Source of the DNA: Delphinus delphis
Taxonomy: Eukaryota > Chordata > Mammalia > Artiodactyla > Delphinidae
NCBI RefSeq assembly: GCF_949987515.2
Contig: NC_082688.1
Coordinates: 105,937,893 to 106,001,892 of the forward strand
DNA length: 64,000 nucleotides
Direction: 5' to 3'
The notes under the pieces: generated by a model
What the model was told of the DNA's origin: nothing
Databases searched by the model: none
What the model saw: only the letters and a program-made list of their open reading frames with translations
Program-made: the position numbers and the translations under genes
Shown here: one piece after another, positions 22,237-33,184 of the stretch
How the letters are laid out: every line of letters begins with the position of its first letter
Position numbering within the stretch: the first letter of the stretch is position 1

Positions 22237-23310
22237 AATTCATTATTCATTTAATTAATATTAATTGAGTGTCCACTCTGTTCCAGGTGCTGTTGTATAA
22301 GTACTGGGAATCCAGCAGGGAATAAAAGATTAAAAATTCTGCCACCATGGATTTTATATTCATCTGGGATGGGGGCACCAGACTACAAACATTAGGCAAA
22401 TTACCTATTATGTTAGAAGGTTATAAAACAAGGAAAACCTAAAATCATAAGAGTGGGATTGTGCTGCAGTATAGTTGGGGGGTGGTACAGTTTTAAATAG
22501 GATGGCCAGATGAGAAGATGAGGCATTTGAGCAAAGACTTGAAGGTAGTAGGAGAGAGTGTCATGCAGGTATGTAGGGGAAGGGCATTCTAGTCATAGAG
22601 AATGTCAGTGCAGAGGTCCTGAGGCAGGATTATGCCCAGTATGTTCAGGGAACAGTCAGAAGGCCAGTGTGGCTGGAGAGAGTGAGGGAAAGGTAGAGTA
22701 GTGGGAGATGAGTTCAAAGAGGAGATGCCAGGAGTTGGGTCGGGGAGGGATGGGGCCTGGTTATGTTGGCTGCTGAATGCCATTGTAAGGATTTTGGTGT
22801 CCACTCTGAGATAGGAACTTACTGGAGGGTTTGACCCACGGAGTGACAGGATATGACTCAATGGCTTAAAAGTATCCCCCCGGCTATTGTATTGAGAATT
22901 TACTGAACTAGAGATGGCAGAGGTGGTGTCAGGGTGACCAGCTGGGAGACTAGAGCAGTCATTCCGGTGAGAGGTGATGGTGGCTTGGGCTGCTGTGGTG
23001 AGTACTGGTTGGATTCTGGATTTATTGTGAAGGGATTTTTTGACAGATTGGTTGTGGGGTTGAGACCCAAGGGAGGAGTCAAGAATGACCCTTGGTTGGT
23101 CGCCTGATCCAGGGGAAGGAGAGTGGTGGTGTTAACGCGTGAGGATGGCTACCGACCTGGAGGCTTGGGTGGAGGCTCGGGTCTGTAAGATTCCGATGAC
23201 TGTTAGAGACCTAAGTGAGGATTCTGAGCCAGGGGTGTGGACTGAGTAGCCAGCCCATGGGGACGAGGAGTTCAAGGCAAGGTTTGAGCCATAGGTACAG
23301 ACGTGGGGCA
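22237..23310 (-). repeat. Long L2 copy, antisense
   Basis: About 1.07 kb of LINE2 in reverse, the best L2 in the window. The 3' end is at left ('gtccactctgttccaggtgctg', 'actgggaatccagcaggg'), followed by 'ttgagcaaagacttgaagg', 'gaagggcattctagtcatagag', 'gcagaggtcctgaggcagg', 'gaaggccagtgtggctggag', 'ggtttgacccacggagtgacagg' and 'ttggattctggatttattgtg'. The minus-strand frame at 22589-22861 preserves diverged residues of the L2 ORF2 C-terminus but is not functional. Confidence 0.8.
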
Positions 23311-24240
23311 CACCCCACCCCTGCAGGCAGGAGGATGCGTCAGTCGCACATGGAACACACTCCCTACAGGAAAGGAGGATTAGAAGGATGACAGAGTCAG
23401 CTCTTTAGTCCTTTTCCTCCTACTACGTCACCAGGTCAGAGGCAGTTTCAGGCTGGCACAGGGTCGGATGACCTCTCCATCCTTTCCAGGTCTCAGATGG
23501 AAGAATCAGGGAAGGGGCGCCAAACCTTCTGTCCTGGGGTATGTGTGGAGGGACCTTAACTCATTTCTAGAGCCTAGTGATGCTTTTCCCCTTCTAAAAA
23601 CTGCATAGAAGTGCTATTCTCACTCAATACCGAATACAGTGACAGAACTGCCTTTCCTTCAATTTGTTGAAATTTGTTCCAGGATAACATCTCTGTCAAA
23701 GCTTTCTAGTAAGTAGATTTGTGTGTGTGTATGCTGGTGGGGAGACGGGAGAGAAGTTGCCTCGTGTAAGGCAGAGTTTAATTGGCATTATCTCTTAAAA
23801 TCTTATTTCCAGAAAAAACCTTGTAAACACGCTGTTTGGATTTAAATGACGGGCGGACCATATTTCAAGAAGAGGCACACTGAGAGAAAACTGCCTCCAA
23901 ATACTTAACTATTTTTTTTTTTTTAGGAGATACAGTCCTAACTTGGAGGATATTAATTCTTAATGGACATTTCGTTGTTAAATTTGGTAGAAAACGCATA
24001 TAAAGTTTCCCTTGGTTTTCCCCAGGAAGACACCTTTATGACTTGAAATCTTTTAAAACCCTTAGAAACACTAGTCACTATAATGCTGAGCAGGGTGTTG
24101 AAATCAACTGCTTTTCTTTTCATTCTTTGCACTTTGTCAGTTGAAAATGTGCGAAGAAGTCCATTTGAAATTCTCTTTGGGCCACTTAATTCAGCTTCAT
24201 TACAGTGGAAGTGGGATAAAAATAATATCAAACAAAGCCA
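23310..24240. other. Single-copy DNA, no gene seen
   Basis: A 14-base T run near 23911 and a short TG run near 23720 are the only simple-sequence features. No family or gene was recognised. Confidence 0.5.
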
Positions 24241-25035
24241 ATAGGTGACTAGAAATACAGCTGGAGTGAATCAGTGGCTTTATTTTTCCATGTCATGAAT
24301 TCTGCCAGAGAAGGTCCTTTTTAGCTAAAACTCTAGACCATCTTTTACCTGTGCAGGGTTAGTTAGAGTGGAGAGGCAAATAGATTTTAGTTGTTAAAAG
24401 TGTGAATCCAAGAAGTCACTTGAATTTCAAATAAATTTATAAATTCACTTACGTTCTAGAATAAATGGAAGTAATTATGACTGCATTAGTGCAGCATTAA
24501 TTAACATCGCTAATTCTTTGTATGCAATTATGTCAAATAATAACACTCATAAAATGTAAATATCAAATGAATAAGAGAGGCGCCTCCCTTCTCTTTTTAA
24601 CGCCACCATATTACAGCGTCAGATTATGAACGCGAAATATCATCAAGCTTCCAGACACCTACTTTCTAAACACAGGCTGTGTGAATTCTAATGAAAACAT
24701 GAATTCTGTGGTATAAATTTTCTCTGCCGCCTGGTTCAATGAGGGGCTGCCCAGCAAGCCAATAATTCCATTCCTCAGAGCATTGCTGAGAATATTTATA
24801 TAATTAAATATCATCTGTTTCCCCATTTAATTCCTGGTGGCTCCCCCCCCACCCCGGCTGTTTTTTCGCTGTTTCCTTGGGCAGGAATGGCCGCAGCTCT
24901 GATGGATTATCTTCATTAGCTACTTGGGGTGATGAGTCCCCGAGTAATGCTGGACTTGATTTACCGTGTGTGAAAGCCGAACCTCTTGTGGAGGCTCTAA
25001 GTAGGGCAGGTTTTACGCAGCCTTAAACTGGTGTA
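24240..25035. promoter_or_regulatory. Strongest candidate conserved enhancer block
   Basis: Repeat-free for about 800 bases with dense homeodomain-type cores ('ggaagtaattatgac', 'gcattaattaacatcgc', 'tgcaattatgtc', 'ctcataaaatg', 'ccaataattcc', 'ataattaaatatc', 'ttcattagctac') interleaved with GC-containing unique words such as 'ggcgcctccc' and 'gtgatgagtccccgag'. No long frame is present. This texture is characteristic of deeply conserved developmental enhancers in gene deserts. The claim rests on sequence appearance only. Confidence 0.5.
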
Positions 25036-25172
25036 TTTGAAGAAGAGAAAAAAAATAAAGTTCTTTTAGGAAACAATTTTGGGATGTACTTTGGTCTCCT
25101 GGGAGAGCCTCCTTTTATGTGATATCAATAGACTGCTGATGTTGAAAATGCTTTTTGATAAAGAAAAGGTGA

Positions 25173-25390
25173 GGGGCTTCCCTGGTGGCGCAGTGGTTGA
25201 GGGTCCACGTGCCGATGCAGGGGACACGGGTTCGTGCCCCGGTCCGGGAAGATCCCACATGCCGCGGAGCGGCTGGGCCCGTGAGCCGTGGCCACTGAGC
25301 CTGTGCGTCTGGAGCCTGTGCTCCGCAAGGGGAGAGGCCACAACAGTGAGAGGCCTGCGTACCACAAAGAAAAAAAAAAAAAAAAAAAAA
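25173..25390 (+). mobile_element. Short young-form CHR-2 SINE
   Basis: Sense: 'ggggcttccctggtggcgc' head with A box, 'gggttcgtgcccc' mutated B box, shortened internal body, 'acagtgagaggcctgcg' end and a 22-base A run. The target duplication gaaaggtga (one extra A at left) flanks it at 25162-25172 and 25391-25399. The frames of 106-151 codons on both strands here are SINE-derived. Confidence 0.93.
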
Positions 25391-25554
25391 GAAAGGTGAA
25401 TGAAGAGCATGATGTTCTACCGAGAAGAACACAGCTGGCCTGGGCTCTGAATCTGGGGGCACTGTGGACACCAGACACAGATTCTTGGGTCTTGGGAAGC
25501 AGGGGAACTGGACTGGTGGCTGTCTAAGGCCCCGTCCAGCAAGAACCTGGCTCC

Positions 25555-25700
25555 TGGGCAGGTCACCCAATCTCTCTAAGCCTCAGGCTCTGCATCTTGA
25601 AAATGGGGACACACCACTCATTACAAGTTACTTGTTAGAGGATCGTTGTGAGGATTAAATAGGAGAACATGCTGAGAGCAACTGCACAGCGCCCGGCCTC
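25555..25700 (+). repeat. MIR fragment, sense
   Basis: 'caggtcacccaatctctctaagcctcagg', 'tcttgaaaatggggac', 'gttgtgaggattaaatagg' and 'gcacagcgcccgg' follow the MIR consensus. Confidence 0.65.
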
Positions 25701-26600
25701 CAGACAGAGGAGTGGTCTGCTGTGGAACAGGGCCTCCGTTACTCCTGTAGCTCTGAGCCAAAGCTCTCATTCATTTTACATTTTTGGAAAGGATGCTGGC
25801 AGAATTAGTCTTTGGGGGTGTGGTGTGTGATCTTGAGTGTGTCCTGCTATCATTATGGGTATTTAAACACCCATGGGTGCCAACATTGCTTCTCCTTTAA
25901 TTCATAGGTATTTGCTTTCTGTGAGGGCTTGGGTTCTGCTGGGAGGCCCCTGCTGCTGGGCTGGGCATGTGCTGGGTGGAGGGACGGGCAGCTGCCAGCG
26001 GCCAGCTCCCTGGAAGGGGACGGAGGGGCTTCTGTTGTGGGCCTTGTCCACCTGTGGTGAAGGGGCATCTGGAAGGGAAGTCTGTAGTGAGGATGATTGG
26101 CCTAAAGTACCAAGTACAAGATAAGACAGACCAAGAGAACAATTTTGTTTTATACCCCCAGGCCTGGACCCAGCAGCCTTAATCTCCCCTGTGGGTTGAG
26201 AATACAGGGTATATTCTAGCACGTGAGTAATCTGTTCCTAACCCTGAGGCTTCCATTGCTCTAGGAAGAGTTGCTCTCTTGGCACTGCTGCCATCTCATT
26301 GGCTGCAGGATGTTCCCGTTATTTCCATGGTTGTGCCCTGCACTTCTTTCCCCAGAGACCTTGGAGAAGGGGAGGGAGATGGAAGGCAATGGCCTGGAGG
26401 TGGGATTTTGGGTGGGGGGCAGGGGGGCGGGCACAGGGGCTTCTGAAGAACAGAAAAGACAGAATGCAGAATTCAGTAGCCTCCTTGGTCAAGGCCACTT
26501 GTAAATGACAGTAGGGCAATTGGCAAGAAAGAGCTCCAGAGAGCCTGGCTGGAACCTGTGTGCGAGCACATGTATACACAGATGCACCCATAAAGCAAAG
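25700..26600. other. Single-copy DNA, no gene seen
   Basis: GC-richer (25900-26500), with several overlapping frames of 60-120 codons lacking any recognisable family. No repeat was recognised. Confidence 0.5.
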
Positions 26601-26604
26601 GTAA

Positions 26605-26865
26605 TAATAGCAGCAAGGGTGGCTTGTATTTATTGACTGAGTTCTATGTTTTAGACATTGTTCTAAGTACTTTATATACACCATCTCATTTACTTCTCAC
26701 AACTCTCTGTGGGTAGGTACTAACATCATTCTCATTTGTAGCTGGGGAAGGTGAGGCTCAGAGAGGTGTAGTGACTTGCCCAAGGTCACATAGGTTGGGA
26801 ACCAGGATTCAAAGGCAGGCACTCTGACTGGAGCTCTCACTCTCTTAACCACGACTGAGGCGTGA
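26605..26865 (-). repeat. MIR SINE, antisense, near full length
   Basis: 'tatttattgactgagttctatg', 'acattgttctaagtacttta', 'ccatctcatttacttctcac', 'aggtgaggctcagagagg', 'gacttgcccaaggtcacatagg', 'aaaggcaggcactctgactgg' and 'ctcttaaccac' are in reversed consensus order. Confidence 0.92.
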
Positions 26866-26899
26866 GTCATGAGAGCTCACAGTGTCACGGTGCCTTAGA

Positions 26900-27065
26900 A
26901 CCAGGAGACTGGTGTGCTAAGAACCTAGGGTGAATCTTTAGGTGTTACTTAACTTCTCCAATGTAATCTCGGTTTTTTCTTGGATACAATAGTACCCACT
27001 TCAGAGGGCTGCTGGGAGAAAGAAGCGAGGTCAGGTGTAGGAAACTGCTTAGTGTCCTTTTAAGC
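26900..27065 (+). repeat. MIR fragment, sense
   Basis: Diverged sense MIR: 'gtgttacttaacttctcc', 'ggatacaatagtacccac' and 'agggctgctgggagaaag'. It sits head to head with the antisense MIR just to its left. Confidence 0.6.
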
Positions 27066-27494
27066 AACTGCAAATGCTTGTGCCGTTTAAATTGTCATGA
27101 GGCTGATGATCCTTGAACCACAGACAGATGGTTATCCTGCCCTTCACCTTGCGGGGTGGGGCGTTAATGCCTTACGTAGCTGGAGAGACAAATCAAATAA
27201 AGCCAGTACGTACCTGGAAGTTGGAAGAAGTGTGAAATCAGTATGGCATTGGGTAGAAACAAAATTCTGACGCATCCTAATGTACTCTGAGATCAAAGGA
27301 CCATCATTTATCGATAGGAGTGAGACACAGGATGCATAATGTGGGAGCCAGAGGTGTCTTCAAGGGGGAAGGTGGGCCTGGGCGAGAACCTTCAGCACAT
27401 TTCCTGGGGTCTGTGTGCAGCTCTCTTGCCTGCTCTGTGGCCTGCCTGGATCTTGGACGTCTGGCAGAGCCCAGAGACTTACTTCCAAGTGGAA

Positions 27495-27640
27495 CCCTGG
27501 ATGCATGTTAAGGTCACCTGGGGCTGGTATCCGTGTTGCTCCCAGTCTCCTTGCCCCCTAATTGAATCAGGCCCTCTGCCGGAGACACTGGGTCAACCTC
27601 GTGTGCTCCTAGGGCTGAGAAGCCCTGGCTGTATGCACCT
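27495..27640. repeat. Possible MER5-type DNA element fragment
   Basis: 'gcatgttaaggtcacctggggct' followed by 'gaatcaggccctctgccggag' recalls MER5/hAT consensus words. It is too diverged to be sure of family or orientation. Confidence 0.3.
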
Positions 27641-27814
27641 AACCTATGTGAAGAGGACAGGGTTACGCAGAGAAGTCAGTCTCATAATAGCTGCAGAAGA
27701 ACGGCAGAGCCAAATTCCTTAACTCCTGGTTATTAAGCCTTTTCCATTCTCCCCTTTCTCCTCTCCCCTCCATCCTCTTCCAGCATCGCCCTTGCCCCTA
27801 AGCCCCCCTCTCTC

Positions 27815-28300
27815 ACGCTAGGAATTAAAATGTTTTGTCTGGAAATAAGCAGACTTAACAAACACGGCCGGGGCTCCTGCTGCAGCTGCGTTCAGTGTAT
27901 TTGGATGCCAGCAATGCCAGCTTTCACATGGAGATTGGTGTCCAAAGGCACCTGATATCTCTGTGTCCATTTCCATTGTGCTGAACATCACGTGGAAACC
28001 AATCAAATAAAGATCTTGGGAATGAAATATTCAACATACGATGTTATTAACATATAAAAGACTTATGGGCAAATCACTTTTAAGTATGACAAGGCTTCAA
28101 AATGTGTTTCATTTGAGTACAGGGAGAAAGATTTTTGGGGGGTTGTTTATCAGCGGTGCCATGAGGAAGGCTTATTTCTTCCCTTTAAATCTGGGTGAAT
28201 ATGCATGTGTGCGCTGCATGATAATAACAGTCACACAGCCAGGAGATTAGCTGAGCTTGTGCTCTAGTGATTCTTGCATGCAAATGCGGAGTACGAAGAC
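27815..28300. promoter_or_regulatory. Candidate conserved non-coding element
   Basis: Repeat-free. 27820-28040 shows 'ggaaataagcagacttaac', 'ttcacatggagattgg', 'cacgtggaaaccaatc' (E-box plus CCAAT) and 'aaataaagatctt'. The right part carries an octamer ATGCAAAT at 28278-28285. No coding signal is present. Conservation is inferred from texture only. Confidence 0.3.
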
Positions 28301-28444
28301 GGGCAGGGGAGGTGCATGCAGCACCCTCTGCTTGTCTACTCCCAGCCTTCGTGTTGTGCCCTAGGTGTGTGTCAGCGACATCTGAACGTGGAGCCTTGGC
28401 AAAGTTAAAAGCCTACATGGTTGGGACCTTGCATGAATGCTGAT

Positions 28445-28565
28445 CCACTTTCTTTTATTGTGAGATGTACAAACAGAGTACATGAAATCTAATGAATAAT
28501 TATGGATACCCATGGAACTACCCCATTCTCCAAGGAAGAGAATATTGCCAGTGCCCTAGAAGAGC
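28445..28565 (-). repeat. L1M fragment, antisense
   Basis: 'tattgtgagatgtacaaacag', 'agtacatgaaatctaatgaat' and 'gaatattgccagtgccctag' with 'agagccccctatgtccc' match a reversed L1ME-like 3' UTR segment. Confidence 0.7.
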
Positions 28566-28714
28566 CCCCTATGTCCCTTGGTGTTGTTTAAGAAATTGGG
28601 CATGTAGAAGAGGCACATAGGTGGCCAGGAATGGAAAAACTGTTAGGACTTGGCAATGCCACTTCTTGACCAAAAGATAGTTCCTTTCTTTTCTTTAGAG
28701 GATCTTTAGGAGGC

Positions 28715-28905
28715 AGTAGGAAGTCTGGAACCCAACTGTGAGTTTGAATCTCATCTTTGTGACCTTGGGCAAGACACTTAGCCTCCATGTGCCTCAGTTT
28801 TCCTGTCTGTAAAATGGGGATAATAAAAGTGCCTATTTCATAGAATTGGTGTGAGGATCAAGTGTGTTTATACATGTAAAATTCTCAAAACAGTGTCAGG
28901 TACAT
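28715..28905 (+). repeat. MIR SINE, sense
   Basis: Well-preserved: 'gtgaccttgggcaagacac', 'atgtgcctcagttttcctg', 'gtaaaatggggataataa' and 'aaacagtgtcaggtacat'. Confidence 0.92.
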
Positions 28906-29239
28906 ATATATTTATAGCTACTGCTATTACTCTTTTGTTAATAGTCTTGGTTCTGTATATTTGTGTAATTTTATGGGAATTCTCAGTCTGGCAAATAATA
29001 TCAATGTATGTAGATTGCTGTGTTATTCTGGTCTATCCACATCACTGGGATGATATCATCCCAAGCCAGCTCAGATGTCACTGGGTAGCTCTCAGGCATG
29101 TGCACTGTTCCTCCCTCCGCTCCATGCAGAACATTGCAGCTTGGCACAAGAGAATTCTAGAGCATGAATGTGATCGTTGGGAAATAGGGAGGAAAAAACT
29201 AGATATTGATTGAATAGCTAAACAGTGCCATTTAACCCT

Positions 29240-29372
29240 AGAGGAAAAAATATCTGTAAGATAAGGTACCTTTAGTTCATTTTACAATTAGGAAAATGAA
29301 ATTCAGAGAAGTGAAGTAACTTGCTGAACCACATAGCTAGGAAGTGGTTCAGCTGGGATTTGGACACGCGTC
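29240..29372 (-). repeat. MIR fragment, antisense
   Basis: 'cattttacaattaggaaaatg', 'gagaagtgaagtaacttgctg', 'accacatagctaggaagtgg' and 'cagctgggatttgg' are in reversed MIR order. Confidence 0.8.
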
Positions 29373-29374
29373 TA

Positions 29375-30120
29375 TTTTCAAAGACTTAAGGGGCCTCAGG
29401 CTCACTCAGTCCAACCTCCCACCCATGCAGGAGTACTTTCTTCCACATACCTGCAAAGTGATAACCCAGGCTTTACTTGAACAAATCATAAATTTAGAAG
29501 AGCATGACATCTTGATTATGCTAAGTATGTATCAGTACACCTGATTTATTGTTTCCAGCCATAGGAAAGGCTGATTGACTTCAAGGCATGTATAGATATT
29601 CACGATCAAAAGATGTACAAATTATTTGCTATTAATTACTATGTGGTATGGGCAGGATGTGAGGTGGAACCGAATAAAGGGAATATTGTAAGTATACTTT
29701 TGCATTTGTATGATTTTTCTCATAACCTTCTCTCATAGTGGCAGGAGATAGCTCTCTTATCCGGATGCTCAAATTGAGACATCAGCCGTAACAACCTACT
29801 AGGGCTTCAAAGTGCTGTAGAGAAGACAGTGGTGGAATCCTGAGTCTTTGTGGCTATCGCTGGGGACTGATGTACTCCCTCACTTCTTTATTAGTCTAAC
29901 TGTCCAACAGAAGAATTTATACAATAGGAAAACTGGCAAGAACGTTATCATATTCATCAACTTGCATTACTATGTAAATCACAGCTCTTTGCCTCAACCG
30001 TGGGATGTTAGCAGAAAGATTGATTTAGCTGTGTGTGTACCCTCTGATTTTCATCCATTTCTCAGTTTCCTATGTTGGTGCCACTTTAGTTTATGAGAGT
30101 TTGCTTAATTCAGAAATACC
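29375..30120. other. Single-copy DNA, no gene seen
   Basis: AT-rich non-coding sequence. No repeat family or regulatory cluster was recognised. Confidence 0.5.
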
Positions 30121-30121
30121 C

Positions 30122-30345
30122 TATATGAAAGTAACTCAAAATGGATCATGAACCTCAATGTAAAACATAAAACCATCAAATTCCTTGAAGGAAACATTGG
30201 AGAAGATCTGTGTGACCTTGAGTTAGGCAAATATTGGTAATTCTTAGATAGGACACAAAAATCACAAACTATAAAAAAAAAAAAACCCAAATGCTAAATT
30301 GGACTTCATAAAAAGAAATGTGTTCTTCAAAAGAAATTAAGAAAA
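30122..30345 (+). repeat. L1M ORF2 fragment, sense
   Basis: 'aactcaaaatggatcatgaacc', 'aaaccatcaaattccttgaagg' and 'aaattggacttcataaaaag' match the C-terminal part of L1 ORF2 plus-strand sequence. It is broken by indels and an A run. Confidence 0.8.
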
Positions 30346-30359
30346 TGAAAAGATAAATC

Positions 30360-30780
30360 TTGCACATATTTATTCCTAATCATTTCATTTTGTTTGAGGC
30401 TGTTATAAGTGTTACCTTAAAATTTTTTCACTTTCTAACTTCTCATTGTTAGTACATAAAAATTAACTTGATTTTTATGTATTGATCTTGTATCCTGAGG
30501 TCTGTTAAACTCACTTACTAGTTCTAGTAAATTTTTTGTTTATTCCTTGGTATTTTCTGTGTAGTCCATCCAGTCTTCTGTGAATAATGATTTCTTCCTT
30601 TCCAATCTAAATGCATTTTATTTCCTTTTCTTACCTTATTGCACTGGCTAGGACCTCCAGCAGATGTTGAATAGGAATGGTAGAGTGGATAGCCTCACTT
30701 GGTTCTAGATCTTAGGGAAAATTATTCACCATTAAGAATGATGCTGGCTGTTTGCTTGCTAGCATCTATCTAGGTTTTCT
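30360..30780 (-). repeat. L1M ORF2 fragment, antisense
   Basis: 'gatttttatgtattgatcttg', 'tatcctgaggtctgttaaac', 'cttcctttccaatctaaatgc', 'ttgcactggctaggacctcc' and 'gatgctggctgtttgc' are reversed reverse-transcriptase coding sequence of L1. With the sense fragment just left it forms an inverted L1 pair, possibly one element with an internal inversion. Confidence 0.85.
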
Positions 30781-30784
30781 GCCA

Positions 30785-31280
30785 TATACTTTTACTTTAG
30801 GCATCTCAGTGGTGACATTGTAGCCTCCTAACTGACTTTTCCCTGATATCTTTAATATTCTGCTGAAGGGTAGTGAAAGGGAAAGGCTGGGCCACATGTA
30901 GTCTAGTTAGAAAAAGCTGCTACTTGGGAGTCAGTTTTAATTTGTTTTAGAAATATTTGACCTTTCTTTCCTGTGGACCAGTGCAGGCATACTCCCCTCA
31001 GTGTGTCCTTGTTCTTTTCTCCCTCTTCTCCCTAGCCCTGAAAAAAACCTAAAAAGCCCTGAAAAAGAGCTAACATTTTATGAGCGTTATTCCAATTTAA
31101 ACCTTAGTTTTTGAAAATAGAACTTTAAGAAAATGAACAGTTCTCTACATTTTCTTATATTTGTAATAAGAATTCCTATCAACTTTTAACCCTCTAGTTT
31201 CTGTGAGAGAAAACAAGGGCCTTATATATCTTTGTTGATAATACCATCAAGTAACTGGTATTAATGAGCAAAACTGTAAG
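30785..31280. other. Single-copy DNA, no feature seen
   Basis: Non-coding AT-rich sequence between L1 debris and a SINE; nothing recognised. Confidence 0.5.
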
Positions 31281-31295
31281 AAGAAATGTACTTTT

Positions 31296-31584
31296 GTTTT
31301 TTAATTAATTAATTCATTTTTGGCTGCACTGGGCCCTCATTGCTGCGCACCGGCTTTCTCTAGTTGCGGCGAGTGGGGGCTACTCTTCGTTGTGGTGTAC
31401 GGGCTTCTCACTGCAGTGACTTCTCTTGTTGTGGAGCACGGGCTCTAGGCGCGCAGGCTCAGTAGTTGCGGCACGTGGGCTTCGTTGCTTCGTGGCATGT
31501 GGGATCTTCCTGGACCAGGGCTTGGACCCGTGTCCTCTGCGTTGGCAGGTGGATTCTTAACCACTGCGCCACCAGGGAAGCCCC
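31296..31584 (-). mobile_element. CHR-2-like long SINE with TSD
   Basis: Reverse orientation: (ttaa)n tail, 'ctttctctagttgcggcgag', 'ggcgcgcaggctcagtagttg', 'tcctggaccagggcttgg' and head complement 'accagggaagcccc'. The target duplication aagaaatgtactttt / aagaaatatactttt at 31281-31295 and 31585-31599 (14 of 15) bounds it. Confidence 0.95.
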
Positions 31585-31599
31585 AAGAAATATACTTTT

Positions 31600-32310
31600 T
31601 AATTTGTCAGCATTGTTCTTCCCCCTGTGACTAAATTGTTGCACATTTGACAGCACTGGCAGCAATAGCAAACTACTGATATGGAATCACCCAGTTAATT
31701 AAGTAAAAATTATATTACTGGAAGAAGCTAAATCATCAGCTCAGCCACGTGAAAACACTTTTAAAAGAATCTTAAAAATGTCTTTGCAATTTGTTTAGCT
31801 TGTAGTGGAATTTGTGCAAAGTATCAATCATTAGAATAGCATTATAGTTCTGTTAGCAACTACTTGAAATCAGAAAGTATTTTATCTATTGTTTAGATTT
31901 TGCCAAAGCATTTCTCTTATAATGTTATTAGGTGTTGATGTGATTCTTATTGCAAGAGACAACACAGTATCTGAAGTCTGAAGTAGGCAATGGAATCAGA
32001 GGAATTTAGGTTATAGGACGGGGGGTATATAGGTAATGTCCCAAATATAATGATAGTAGTAGTAGTAGTGGTGGTGCCATAGTAGTAATAATAAAAATAA
32101 TAATAAAGTTGAGAAACTCCCTCCCAGATTTCCACCTGGACTAGGGAGTACCCTCCAAGGTGGGTGGGGTCAGAGGGATGGAAGTACAGCAGAGCTAAGG
32201 ACATACATTCTTCCCATGCTAGTGTCTGAGAAGGTGGCAGGGACAGAGGCAGTGGGACCTGGGAGGAGGGGTGGCTGGAGTGGTAGTCACCCTGCATGGG
32301 AGATGATGCT
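31600..32310. other. Single-copy DNA with trinucleotide repeat
   Basis: No gene. A TAG/TAA trinucleotide-rich stretch lies at 32048-32108. The purine-rich part from about 32120 may be the start of an antisense L2. Confidence 0.5.
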
Positions 32311-32640
32311 GGGCTACTGAAGGAGCTCATGGGTTTCAGAATAGCAAAGGAATGACATTTTAGGAGCACTCAGAAGGTGTTGGTTGAGGTTGGAGGGACA
32401 GAATAGGCAAGAAGTGGGGCTAGTTGGAAGGCCACAGCTGCTGGACTCATTTCTGGGGTGGACTTTGAAGCTCGAGCAAAAGAGTTCGATTTTGGTCATT
32501 TGGTGGTGGTCGGGGGGATGGGGAAAGAGGCACGAGACAAGGATAACACGAAGCTTGTAGCTTGGACCACTGGTTGGATGGCAAAGTATTAACTGAGAGG
32601 CAGGTGTTAGGGAATGTGCCAATTAAAGAACCACTTGATG
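32310..32640 (-). repeat. Possible L2 fragment, antisense
   Basis: 'gagcaaaagagttcgattttgg' and 'gtagcttggaccactgg' with purine-rich context resemble reversed L2 coding sequence. It is very diverged. Confidence 0.35.
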
Positions 32641-32904
32641 GAGGGAATAGAGGATGGGCTAAAACTCGGGCTAAGGAGGGAAAAGAAATAGGCCAATTTG
32701 GTACTGGGAATGGACGTTAGAATGAACTTCTAGAAGAGAAGCTAGGGCTATGGTGTTACTTGACAGGAAGAACTGGTTCACCAGAGAGGGGAAACTAAGG
32801 AGCCTTGGAGGAATAGGGTTGTATTCTACTCAGAGGCAGAGGTGTCAAGCAGCAAGAGACTCTGGATGTCTGCGCTCACCTTCTCCTTAAGTGGAATCTT
32901 TTGC

Positions 32905-33180
32905 TCATTAATTGGGCCATACACATCAAGCACCTATTTCCTGTGCCAGGCATAGTTGCTTTGTTACAAAGATGAATAAAAGAGTCTCCATGTTATGTGT
33001 GAGAAGGGGACAGACTGAACAGCTAATTACAAATAGAATATACCAAGTGGAAATTACCCCAACAAAGGTAGGAGTAAAGGGAGCTGACATTTGAGTTGGG
33101 TCTCTAAAGAGCTTGGAAAGTGAAGGGGAGAGAGGAAGGGGAAAGAACATTCTAGGCAGAAATAAAGAGTATAGATAGGC
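32905..33180 (-). repeat. L2 3' end, antisense
   Basis: 'catcaagcacctatttcctgtgccaggc', 'aaagatgaataaaagagtctcc', 'gagctgacatttgagttggg' and 'gaacattctaggcagaaat' match a reversed L2 3' region. Confidence 0.7.
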
Positions 33181-33184
33181 CTTT

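Noticed and set aside
25115..25570. Overlapping frames of 79-151 codons
   Set aside because: All translate the CHR-2 SINE and its A tail; similar peptides recur at the other SINE copies.
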